Of a stretch of DNA of 64,000 bases, positions 35,896-47,400 are shown one piece after another. How positions within the stretch are numbered: position 1 is the stretch's first letter; each line of letters opens with the position of its first letter. The position numbers were made by a program, and so were the translations under genes. The DNA comes from Haemaphysalis longicornis (taxonomy: Eukaryota; Arthropoda; Arachnida; Ixodida; Ixodidae). The notes under the pieces are model-generated. The model was not told where the DNA came from, did not search any database, and worked only from the letters and a program-made list of their open reading frames with translations. Location: contig CM023449.1 in assembly GCA_013339765.2 (NCBI GenBank), positions 202,703,422-202,767,421 of the forward strand, read 5' to 3'.

Positions 35896-36151
35896 AAAAC
35901 AGCTCACGTTACCCTAATAGCTGAATGCGTAATAATAACAAAAAAAGTTGCGGCAGCTCAGAACTAGTGGGGCGAGATTTGGATAAACAGCGAAGCTGCT
36001 TGCCCCACCCGTCGCTTATTCCAGTTTTGGCTATTTTTATGCGTGGTTGTGATTGGAGTCTCGATCAAGTTTTCTGTGGGGTTATACCGAGACTCGCTAA
36101 AGCTTTCTGTGGGATGTCATCGTTAGCTCTCCCCACAAACTCCACCGCCCT

Positions 36152-36165
36152 CCCCCCCCCCCCCC
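36152..36165 (+). repeat. Poly-C run
   Basis: Fourteen consecutive C in a C-rich stretch; on the minus strand it makes a glycine tract in a short meaningless ORF. Confidence 0.8.
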
Positions 36166-36396
36166 TTACCCTCAAAGACGAATGAACGCTCGGTCATTAA
36201 AGTATACACAACGTACGTGAACTCGTTATTCCGGATCATCTTCAACTCGACGTTTCGCCGCCGCTTCACCGGCGCGATATTTGAGATTGGAGTGCTCGCC
36301 TCCATTCTTGAGTTGCATGCGCAGCGGTGTTCGCGCCTCGCTTCCTCTTTGTATTTTATTAGGCATTAGGTAATGATAGCCGAACACTAGTGGAAC

Positions 36397-36590
36397 CCGC
36401 CGCTGTGTCTCAGTGGTTAAACCGATGGGCTTCTGAGCCAGACAACGCGCGATCGATTCATGACCGCGTGGGCCGCTTTTCAGATGGAGGCGAAAAATGA
36501 CAATGCTCGTCTGTCGATATTTTTGTGAACGCTAAAGATACCTGAGAGGTAAAAATTAACTCGCACCCTCTACAACTCTGCTCCTCGTAC
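36397..36590 (+). mobile_element. Diverged Ruka-like SINE, fourth copy
   Basis: The plus strand starts with cccgccgctgtgtctcagtggttaa (head with A-box-like ctcagtggtt), then a B-box-like gatcgattca, then cgcgtgggccgcttttc-agatggaggcgaaaaatg and cctgagaggtaaaaatta, all in the order of the other copies. The tail is missing and the sequence is strongly diverged. The right boundary is approximate. Confidence 0.65.
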
Positions 36591-38475
36591 CCCAAGTGTT
36601 GCTTTGGCGTTTGAAACTGAAGTATTCAATTTTTTCTAAGCTTGAGAAAATCGTGTTACCCTATTGCAATTTGAAAAGTTTCGTTTGTTAACCAGTTAAA
36701 CCCCTTTTTGTATTGTATTTACCCTGATATCTATTTTACTCAGGGTAGGACGTGTTGATCGCAAGTTTGTTCTGAGGCCGGTTGAAACAACGATTTGTAA
36801 TGCACAGAAATGAGCAGTTAGGGCCCGTATTCCCGGGCAGAGAGCAACTCGCGCTCCTAGCCACTGACTAAACTTAGTAGCCTTGACTAAGTAATCACAG
36901 CGTATGCGAGTTAGTGCTTACTAGGTACTGACTAAACAAAACCGTATTCAAGCCACCAGTCAGGTTGGCTGACTAAGTAATCGAGAGTAAGTCGAGCTGT
37001 GACGTATTGGAGAAATACTTCACATGCGCTTTTGCACATCTTGCACATGCACATTTCGCAACGGGACAGCGGCAACGGCTACGGCTAAAGCTATGCCGCT
37101 CCATCCAACTTCTTTTGTTTTGATTTATGTTGTTTCGCGTGCACGTTCACTCTGATCGGTGTTCTTGCATGCCTGTGGGCTTGTGTTCGTCTTTTCTACT
37201 GCAGAGTCTTTGACACCCAGTGTCCGGCTTGCGTTCAAGTACCAGTGTTGCGGAGTTACTAGACCGGAATTTGAATGACTCCGGCATCATACCGCATTTC
37301 GGGGCCCCGGAATGTAATAATAGTGTTATAGGGATCAGGAAAAATGAAACTGAAATGAAATTAAGCACCTTTACCCGTAATAGAATGAGTCAAATTACAT
37401 TCATTTTTTCACAAAACGGAGCGAACGTTCGTCAAAGTGCTCTTTTTGTCAAAATATATAAAACTATGCAATGGAAACAATCAGCACAAGAGGCTGTGAC
37501 CAGTAACTCACAGCCTCGAATTTAAAAATAAAGCAGTATTTTTAACCTGACTTAGCTGGTTACAAACACGGTATATTTATGAGCAATGCGCCGATGCTGG
37601 TCTCGATTCTTCGGGTTACCGCGGTTCTATGCTGTTGGTATCTGTCGTCGTGCGGAACCCCACCACCTCTTTCGCCTTACGACTTTTTTGTACACCGGTG
37701 GCCGAGTTAACGGCCGAGTGAGGTTTGGTTAACGGCCGAACAAGCAACGGTGCAATGGTGCTACCTGTCATCAATGAAGAAGCCACTTACTTGTTACAGA
37801 AATAGGGGAGGGGTATTCTGTGCTGGTTTTATTACATACCCTTAAGGGAAGACTTGTTGCCTGCAGCAAAAGAAGGAAAAGACAAGAAGCGGAACAAAAA
37901 AGCAAGTACCGAACACCGGTCAGAATAACTCGTCAAGCGAATCGCACTATGATGTGAACCTTTCAACCAGAGAAGTCGTGTCCTCATAGACAATCATAGC
38001 TATAGAAGTATCTCCGTTCTAATATTCCGCTCTTTATATAATGGCTTCACAGTTAGGCTTAATCGAGATGATTAGTTTGAAAAAAGCTGCGGGTAGTGGA
38101 AGGATGACAAGTCCATACACCCATCCGGCTAAGAGGGGAATTAAAAAAAGATTGCTTTCAACAAGCACACCGCTGTCACCCCAAACACAAAGGATGTGCC
38201 TGCCAATATCGCTGGCTCTGCGCTACTACGCGAAACACAATGTACTGTTCGCTTCTCTTAAGAGGTGCACAAAGGAAACCAAATTTAATATTATTCATTT
38301 AGTACTTCATCGTCAGTGCACTATTGTTCAAACATGCTTTTAGAATGTTTTTAAAGCCCGTCATTCAGCTTGAGGATGTGGAACCCGCCACTATGCAACT
38401 ATAAGATAAAAATTAGGCACAATTTTCTTTTTCTTGATTATTTCTTCGATCATGTTAGTGAGAGTACTTGATATA
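36591..38475. other. Intergenic stretch with clustered TGACTAA motifs
   Basis: No gene. Between 36835 and 36990 the heptamer tgactaa occurs at 36865, 36884, 36929 and 36970, twice within the longer tgactaagtaatc. This resembles the end of a non-autonomous DNA transposon (gggcccgtattc start at about 36820), but I could not find a matching inverted end, so it stays unassigned. Confidence 0.4.
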
Positions 38476-39850
38476 TAATTATTTTATTCATTTGTTTAAA
38501 ATACCTTACAGGTGCTAACACGGTATTCCGTAAGGAGGGGTACAAATGAAAGAGTGCGCAATTAACAAGAATTTTATAAGGCACTCAACAAGACAGTTAA
38601 AAATGACACAAGAAATCAGCCGCAAATACTTTTCTAGACGAAAGTAAAGCACAAGATTAAGAAGAGCTATATCTTGCGCTAACAGAGGACGACATCCCGC
38701 CAAGTCAACCTAATACAGGCAATCGCAAACAGACGCTTCAAACGCTAAAAATTTCAATTACACAAAATATGCATAAAACAGTGAATAACAGTTCAAATTG
38801 TATTACCAGAAAAAGTGAAATTGAAGACGGTAACGGAATACGTCGCGCTTGTATTGGTCGGCAATGTTATCAGGAAGGTTGTCCCAAAGCCTAATGGCCA
38901 AAGCAAGCGCAGATAAGTGGAAAGGATCTGTTTTACCATACTTGCGGGAAAAACTATATTGATTGTTTATGTTAGCCGAGAGCCTGAGGAGGAGCGGTTA
39001 GCTTTGTTTAAAGAACTGCGAAGGAAAGCCGCTTCGCATGCCTCTTTGAATTATTTATTTTCCCGGAAGGCCATTGGGTGACGAGGAGGGACATCTTTAG
39101 TTTGATCGTGCAATTTTTAAGGGTCGCAAGCATCAGGAAATCATGGTGAATCCCCGCGCATAGCGGTAAAAGGTGCTGATCGGGTGAGCAATTGCCGGCA
39201 TACCACGCAAGGCTAGGTCCACCCGTCAATAAACATCACCACCACCACCACCGTTAGTCGGAACATGAAGACGCAGTATTGAGTGTGGTGCATTGTTAAC
39301 ATATTTGCGAGAAAGGAATAAAATAGCTATGTTGCGTCAAGGTTTAACGACTCAAGCGAAAAGTTAATTTATTTTACACTTCACGGGTACTTGTAAATGT
39401 GTGAAGTAAACCTTGCAGCTCTGTTCTGGATGGCTTCAATTTTGTTAATAAAATACCGTTGATACGGGGACCAGATGGGTGACGCGAATTGAGGCTGTGG
39501 AAGAACGTATGTTACGTAAGCAAGTTTACGTATATTAGAAGGAGCATGATGCAAATTTCTACGCAAGAAACCTAATGACGTGGAAGACTTTGCGCAGATG
39601 GTGTCTATATGTTTACTCCATGAAACACCTTCTGTGAGTAACGCCTAAGTATTTACAGGATGAAGTACTGTCCAGTTGAGTGCTAATAATGTGATAGCCA
39701 AAAATTGATTTGTCACGCTTACGGGTAAATGGAAACACCTTGAACTTCGACATGTTTAATGACATTAAACATGTGTTGCACCAATTAAAAGATATGTTCA
39801 AGCCATTTTAAAGGAAGAGGTGATCATCAGTACTACAGATTGAATGGTAC
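38476..39850 (-). mobile_element. CR1/L2-like LINE, 3' part with UTR
   Basis: Minus-strand pieces in order: LNMSKFKVFPFTRKRDKSIF and SCKYLGVT (after the catalytic box), LTEGVSWSKHI, VLPQPQFASPIWSPYQRYF, then KIEAIQNRAARF, FSRKYGKTDPFHLSALALAIRLWDNLP and RDVFRYRL, which is the usual C-terminus. A non-coding 3' UTR of about 330 bp follows, ending in aaacaaatgaataaaataa, an AATAAA-like tail near 38480. Stops and frame changes make it dead; the catalytic YADD box is at or beyond the truncation. A piece at about 39001-39255 does not fit the LINE and looks inserted. Related to the remnant at 5970-6440. Confidence 0.72.
39001..39255 (+). mobile_element. Possible small retroposon nested in the CR1/L2-like LINE
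   Basis: This stretch interrupts the LINE protein order. Its right end reads caataaacatcaccaccacc followed by more CAC units, an AATAAA plus (ACC)n tail typical of the 3' end of a plus-strand non-LTR element. No protein match and no convincing target-site duplication (only ggttag / gttag nearby). Confidence 0.4.
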
Positions 39851-40145
39851 ATATTCCAGTCATGGGCTCAAATTCACATGGAGGAAGGTATATTATTGAA
39901 CAAGTCATTTGTGTATTGCAGCAACTCCCGTGGTACCGATTTAAACTCTCGCCGTATCCATAGAAGTGTACCTTCCCGTTTGGTCGTTAGGCGTGGCTCC
40001 AATTCAAGGAAGAGGACAAGTTGTGCGCTCCGAACGGTGAGAAAGAGGAAGAACACCGTAGAACGTTTGAAGCCAGCAGGAGTGAGCTCCTGCTGGGTTC
40101 AAACTGCTGCCTCCTGCATGCTTCATTTGACAAAAGGTGAACCAG

Positions 40146-42262
40146 AAAATGACAATTATTGTAGATTGCCTGCAATCCGCCTTGTTAGGTATCGAAGAAG
40201 GTATTATATTGACCCAACGGAGGCAACCTCCCGACCTATTTTTATTCAGGGCGTAAAAACTCGTCATTTGTTTAACATGTTCACACAGCTGATCCCCAGA
40301 TTGGAATACCGAATTTTCAGTCGGTGCCCCACAGTGCACAGTCTTGGAACGCATAAAGTATGCACGAACTTGGGCTGTCTTTTCGTTATAACTGAAAGCA
40401 TCTGGGGAGGTTTCCGCTTTGAAATGTTTGGCTAGGCCATAAGGCTCACCATAGCAGAGGGCACACAGCACGTGCTGTAAAACCCGCCTTTCATTGTGTC
40501 AAAAAGGTTACTTGACAATCTCGAAAAAGAAGCGGTCCTAGATAAGGCCATAGACGCATCGATCATGATGAAGGAGTACAATAGCTCACCTTTATCTCAT
40601 AAACCACGTATCTGAACTCACTGAGATTTTTCGCATAATATTTTAAATGGTGCTTGAAAGGTCGTCCCATGGGTTGGTTTCTCATTTGCAATTTGGGTCA
40701 TTGAAGGATTGGCGATCTATTGAACACACTTTCAGTGAAGGTTGAACGCGATTTTAGCGATGGCTTTTGACACTTCTGACACACTATTGATGTTAGAAAG
40801 CATTTGAGTCTTTGCAAACGTTTTCTTAGAATGAATGGGAAATTTCTTGTACTACACAGCAGCTACAAAGGGGAGCTAGCGATACCGGCGCAAAGCCCTT
40901 ACAGCGGATAAGAAACCAGACGGTTTTATGGTTGTGCACAGTAAAAGAGGACGGACAATGAACTGTAAATATTTGCTCCACCTTCAGATTAGATAAGCGC
41001 TCCTCTAGCAATCTGTGCCTCTTAGATACGCACCGATGGAACCGAATGAACGAGAGTGGCCTGGGCGAGCTCTTGAAAGAGAAATCCTGAGGCGGGACAA
41101 ACGCCTTGTAAGTCACAGCTTTTCGATCGTCATTACATCTGCGGTGCGTTCGTGTCAGCTCTCACGACCTGTGCGTTCCCCATTCAGCCGCAGTTGCATG
41201 TGTGGCGTCGACGTTGAAACAGCGGTGCTTCGCACTCCATTTTGATAATGACGTTGGGTTAGGTGAGCATTCCGCCTCATTTGTATAAGGTTCAACTGAT
41301 ATTGCTGTTTTGCTGATATTCGGGGCCGTTACAAGCATTCTTGGGTTGTATTTAGAGAACTCTCTCACCTTCAACCAGAAAAGCAGCAACGTGATGTGTG
41401 GAACGCGACAAATCGCCTTGCCATTGCCTTTCTGATTTCAATGCTGCTAGAAAAAACGGGATAAATGCGCCGAATTTCAAAACGAGAAGCCATCCCTTCA
41501 AGCTCTCCAACATAGGGTTTAAGTGTCTCTTTAAAAAAAAGGTTTAATTCATTTGAGACTAAGCCATCTGGTCACAAGGCCAGTCCTGCGCTATAAAACT
41601 ATTAGTATGTAAACTGGAAAGCAGTGTCAGAATCTCACAGGGCTATGCGTAAAAGGATTTCTCCTGCCTACACAACATTCGTCTCCCAGGGAACTCTTGT
41701 TGTAAGCTTGAATCCCAACGTATCAGGCAATGTCACGTGCGTGCTTTATAGCGTCTTCACCCGGTGTTAAAATATAAGGAAGTGTATACGTCGATATTTC
41801 CGGCGTGGGAAGTTGTGGTAAACACACGCACTTCACTACCCACACCTTAATTGCCTTGCAATTAGGCAAACTAAATGCGCGAGAGAAGCCGCTTTGTTTA
41901 GTGCCTAATGTATTTCCACGCGCAGCACTCGGGTGAGGGCGAAAGCTGAGGCTTCATTACTTGCGGCCATTCAAAAACGTAGGCTATATAAAGAAGCGGG
42001 ACAATCTGATGTTAACGTAAATTATAGGAAATTAATAAATGTGATGATATTTTAGTTATATAGAAGGCGGACAAAGTCGGGAAGGGTATGAAAGGCATGA
42101 AAGACTGCGCATGAATTTAAGAATTGTGTTTATTGTACTCGCCTAATATATAAAGTAACTACTACCTTTTCATTCCATACTCTACCGCACTTTGAAAAAT
42201 TTAATGTCAGCCGGGTCCGCAGATGGGAATGATTGCAAGTCACCACCTATACAACCTGAATT
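40146..42262 (+). repeat. Segmental duplication, copy A (in two parts)
   Basis: Parts 40146-40520 and 41585-42262 match copy B (42453-43563) in order. Shared blocks: 'tagattgcctgcaatccgcc' / 'cagactacctgcattcggcc', 'ggccataaggctcacc' / 'ggccataaggtccacc', 'agagggcaca', 'cattgtgtcaaaaaggttac', 'gtatgtaaactgg', 'tcacagggc', 'gcagcactcgg', 'gaaaaatttaatgtcagccgggtc'. About 1.06 kb between the parts has no partner in copy B. A 185-codon ORF (39878-40435) runs through part one but is not kept in copy B, so I do not call it a gene. Confidence 0.6.
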
Positions 42263-42452
42263 TAGGGATTAGTATGATATCTTGCTTCACATCGGTCATG
42301 ATGCGGTGGTAAGGGTAGTTTTTTAAATTGCTTGAAAATTACAAACAAGGTGACAATACCTTCAAGGTGTCCTGGGTATTATTTAGTGAACTAAATTGAA
42401 TTTACAATGTATGCCTTTACAAATTCGGTGTAAGGACTCAAACATGCACAAG

Positions 42453-43563
42453 AAATCAGCACTTATTACAGACTACCTGCATTCGGCCCAGCCTTGCAAC
42501 GAAGCAACAATCATAAATACACAAACTACGCCACCTCGTAACCAATGGTTGTTTAGGGCGCCAAACAAATGTTATAGGTTTGCACGTTTTAATATACCTA
42601 TCCCCACTTTTACAATCCCGAAATTCAAATCGCTGTACCACAGCATGCAACCTTGGAGCGCCTGAATTATGCAAAACTTTGAGCTGCCTTTCCGTAAGAA
42701 CTCAAAACATCTTGGCAGTTTTAAGATTTGAAGTTCTAGGTGGGCCATAAGGTCCACCGGGGTAGAGGGCACATGGCGCGCGCGTAAAACCGCGCTTCCA
42801 TTGTGTTAAAAGGATTACTTAAAAATTACAAAACAGGAACAACTTTAAATAAGGTTGGTCCCAACGCCACTCCTTATAGGTTAACTCGTAGTATATAAAC
42901 TGGTCGGGAATGCTAACCTGTCACAGGGCATGGCGTAAAAAGAAATTACCGTGCCTCCGGAATATTTGTCGCACGGAGAGCTGGCATTGTAAGCCTGCTT
43001 CCCGGAGTAGCAAGCAACGTTTTCCGCAGGCTTTACCGCTTCTTGTCTGTCCCACAAACCACAAACCAAGCCGGCATCTTACCAAATGTAAACATGTAAG
43101 AAAAAGTGGATCAAAATTTCCGACGGAGAAAGTTAGGTAAATATGGGCTCATAACGACCCACGCCTTATTTCCCTTGAAGGTTAAGCAAACGAAATGCTC
43201 CGAGACACACCGGTTGGTTAAGTTACTTTTGTATTTTATTGCTCAGCACTCGGGAGAAGGTAAGGGCTCAGTTTTCATCACGTGAGGCTATCTAAAGACA
43301 TACGCAATAGATGAAGGCTAAAAAGTTTAATGCATTGTTGCTTATAATAAATATGTAAATGTGATCACATTTGAGTATACGGCAGGCCAGAAAAGCAGGA
43401 AATGGCCCATGTCGATTTCCAGAGGTTGCGCATAAAATGAACATTGCCGTTTTTAAAGAATAGAAAAACCAACTTCTTTTTTTTACTCTCCCGCACTGCG
43501 AAAAAGTTGACATCAGCCAGGTCAGCAGCATGAGAATTACTGCAAGTGACCGCCACTACAAAC
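42453..43563 (+). repeat. Segmental duplication, copy B
   Basis: Continuous counterpart of copy A about 2.3 kb downstream at its left end and 1.3 kb at its right end, in the same orientation. It lacks the ~1.06-kb middle of copy A, which was either inserted there or deleted here. Similarity is clear but low, so the duplication is old. No ORF is shared, so the unit is probably non-coding or a repeat family. Confidence 0.6.
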
Positions 43564-44099
43564 TAATCATAGCGAACCGGATGTTGCCCTTTTGCCTTTC
43601 TGCGCTTTCGCTCCCTTTGATTCCCGTAAATGACTGAACTCCTTCGGTCGTGGTAGTATATCAATACTCTTAGTTCGCGGGAACACGTGAACTCTGCCAG
43701 CTTGTTGCTTCTAAGGCCGCTAAGGAAGACATACTAACCGAATATAATCTATACCTACAAAATAGTTCCCAACGTCCTTACTAACTGATTCATCAACGCC
43801 CAGCAAAAACTATTGGCCCTCAAAACCTCAAACATCAGGTGTCCGTTCCATTATTGGCGTAGGCGGGGTAAACATAAACTACACCCCTAACAGAGGATAA
43901 GAGGAACATTGTGTTTTCACTAACTGGGGCTATCGCACTCAACCATCCAAACACCGGAGTGGTTTTGCTCACACCTGTAGCCCGTAAAGTTCCTTAAAAA
44001 GAAGTTTTACGCTTTCGCGCTAAGCAACACCAAATGCGGAACTTTGCATTTCGGAGCAAATTGTGTGTTTCTAAAGGGCCCCTGATATATGTTTTACTC
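43564..44099. other. Intergenic stretch, nothing recognised
   Basis: No ORF with family resemblance and no repeat seen. Confidence 0.5.
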
Positions 44100-44115
44100 T
44101 TGGTACAGACAATTA

Positions 44116-44435
<320 letters not shown>

Positions 44436-44459
44436 TCAAATCAATTGGTACATCTAATT

Positions 44460-47400
44460 GATTTTGCCTGATAAATGTTTCTCCTGCAAATATGCAAAAC
44501 CAATTTTAACGATTTCACCTTGGGATGGCGCTTAAATGGGCAAAAATGATTTTTTGAAACTACACCCATGGCGAGCCTGAAAGACCCAACGTTTGATAAA
44601 ACCGCCAAGCCGAACTGCGGGTAGCAGATATTACAAATTTCCGTAACACATTCCCATTCTGATAAAGCAGCTCAATATTGTGGAATGTTTAAAAATTACT
44701 TCATTGGGAGCGCTAAACACGGTAAAACATTCTTCCACATATTTTTGTTTTTATAGCAGGCAGAATGAGACATCGGAAACATTCTCGTACATACAAGTAA
44801 CCATTTCAATTGTGTAAAACTGTTTTACTAGATTGTCTTATAAAAGCCATCTGACAGGGTTAATCCCAGTTTTTGTCAAGTTTCCTCTTTTTACGGATAT
44901 CTTAATAACTACTTATCACTTTAATATATCTAATGGTTTTTTTGGTTCTACATGCTGCTCATAAAATCCTCCAAAACAATATTCAGGATTTTGATTGAAC
45001 AAAGGCAAAAAGAGGCGAGCCGGATTTTTAAGTTACACATCTGTCGAAGTGGAATTCAGTGTATTTTTCCCGCTTAGCATAGCGCCTGCCATCTGTTGAG
45101 TATTTCTGCAACTACACGCCTGCCACAGCAGACCATGCTATTTCTTTCTAAACTTTGGATGACAGGTATTCTTTTAACCTACCACATGTTACTTCCCATG
45201 TGTAAATAGTCCTTTGCGGAAACCGACTTGTTACCATTCATTTCCGCATAGTTCGAATGAAGACGAGTTGTAACCGTTTCTTATTGGCGGTGAGCTCGAC
45301 CACGGGCGGCGCTGCGAAGCGCGCCTCCGTGACGTCGGCTTATGGACTCTCGCATTTGTCGTCTGCTTCACTCGGGCTCGCTCTCCCTGCTGTTTCTTTG
45401 CGCTCGGTTGGCGTCTGGTGCTTGTTCGCACCAGATTTTACGTGTGCGTAACTTTTTATCATAGTAAAACACTTGAAATCGCATACACCAGCTGAAGGCG
45501 CTATTTAAAGTATAATTTTTGATACCGCTGCGAAAGAAACATTGCCGGCGCCACCCCAGTTTTTGCGACGCCGGCCCTGTGCGGAGCGCGAAGAGTCGGA
45601 GTAAGCGTCAGCTTCAGTGTTCAGAAATCTTTAGAACAAAGGGAGCCGCCAGCTGCTAATAACCGACAACAACGAAAATGCAAGACCAAAACAAATACCA
45701 GGCCTTGGGGGCTGTCGGATTTGCCAGAAGGCAATACGATTCCCGGTAGTCATATGAAAGAAAAAAGTTTTTGCGACCTCGCCGAACCATCGAAAGTATT
45801 ATATCTCATCACTTTACGTTGGAATAGCATGAAAGTATGCCGACATGCACTATGGGCCGCAAAACCTTTAGGTTGAGTTACAGATAACCTAGTGTCACTA
45901 AATAACCTTATTTAGTTACACTAAGATAACCCACTGTGTGTTGGTTTTATACTAGGCTTCTAACCAGTATGGAGGTTTATTGAGAAAAACGAGTAACGTC
46001 TATGGTAAAGATACAGTAACATTATGTTTGTTCAGACCAGGAGGGAAATTTGGTACATTTCTCACAGCCTTATCTCCCCAATATTCAGATATGTGACATT
46101 GGGAAACTGCGCTCAAGAGGAGGATGAGGTGGCGGGGAAAACTTAATTTACCAGTAAAATAGAACTAATTAGTGGGCCGGGTCCTCAGTCAGGACAAGAG
46201 AGTAAGAGTAATTTTCTTCGATTCATAGAACGCCATCCTGAGTAGACTAGGATTAGTTTCTTTGGAAGGGGTAACAAGAATTAAAGAAATCTTTGGAAAT
46301 ATTCGTCGGTTTCGATTCTTGCAATATATGCACGTATACCATTCATTGCGTTGGTTACCTAGTATATCACACCTTTAACACCGTAATAATGTCATAATTG
46401 TTTGGGTTGAAAGTCAACTCGTTATGATAACGATGGTTACGGTAGAAATTCGGAGCTCAAAAGCCGCCTTCGAGTACTCTGGAACACGTACATTGTCTGG
46501 AGCGCGATCGCGGTGGCGTGGCACAAACCTTTTCATTTTATTTGCATGTGAATAAACAACGCACAGAGAGAATATGCATATTCTCGCTCGCAGCCATAAC
46601 GAAAGCGAATTTGTGAAGAAGGAAATGTATGCCATACAGCCTGAAAAAAATATCCACACGACTTTTGTGATCCTCCCCAGCATCCCAAAACCTACTAATA
46701 AACGTTTGTGACGGTGCGGAAAAAATAATGCGCTGAGCACAGTAAAAAAACAAAAAAAAATCAACCTTATACAAATAAAAACGAAAAAAATAGGCAGCCG
46801 CTTTATTTCCTGCAATGCAATGCGCCCTCTGCTTGGCACGTAGTATTAGACTGTTCAGTCTTCATAAGAGCATCCCAAAAATATTGTATCGAAACCTACG
46901 AATTTTGAATAATTATCGAGGTGCTCTGAGCGCTGAACCTCGCATATAAGCTAGAAATGACAAGTTGCACACGATCTTCTGACCGTTGCTCAGAAGAAAG
47001 TTATTCTCTCTCTCCTCGTGTATTGCAAACTTGTGGGGGATACAGCTTGAAATTATTCATGTGTCAGAGGCTGGTAAAAATACCTGAATTACTATAAATG
47101 CGCCTTTTGATGCACTAAAGCATCAAAGCCGATGATTCGTAGCACAGGCGCTGCTGCCCTTCAAAAGCAGAGTGTAGCAGACGACAGCGGAGCGAGTCCC
47201 TAAGCTGACGTCAGAGCCAGGGGGCGCCACTCAAACATCTCACCGCCAATAACTACACGCCTCCGGCAGAAGACCATGTACATGCAACCGGCAGGCGTTC
47301 GTAATTGGGTACAACTCTACAGTAAACTAGCTAATTATTAGAATTAAATGATAATCCAAACAGTGTTATACCTATTCATGTAAAAAGCAAAGTAGTACTC

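Noticed and set aside
39878..40435. 185-codon plus-strand ORF
   Set aside because: No family resemblance, overlaps the edge of the segmental duplication and is not kept open in copy B; opposite-strand ORFs in the same place are equally long.
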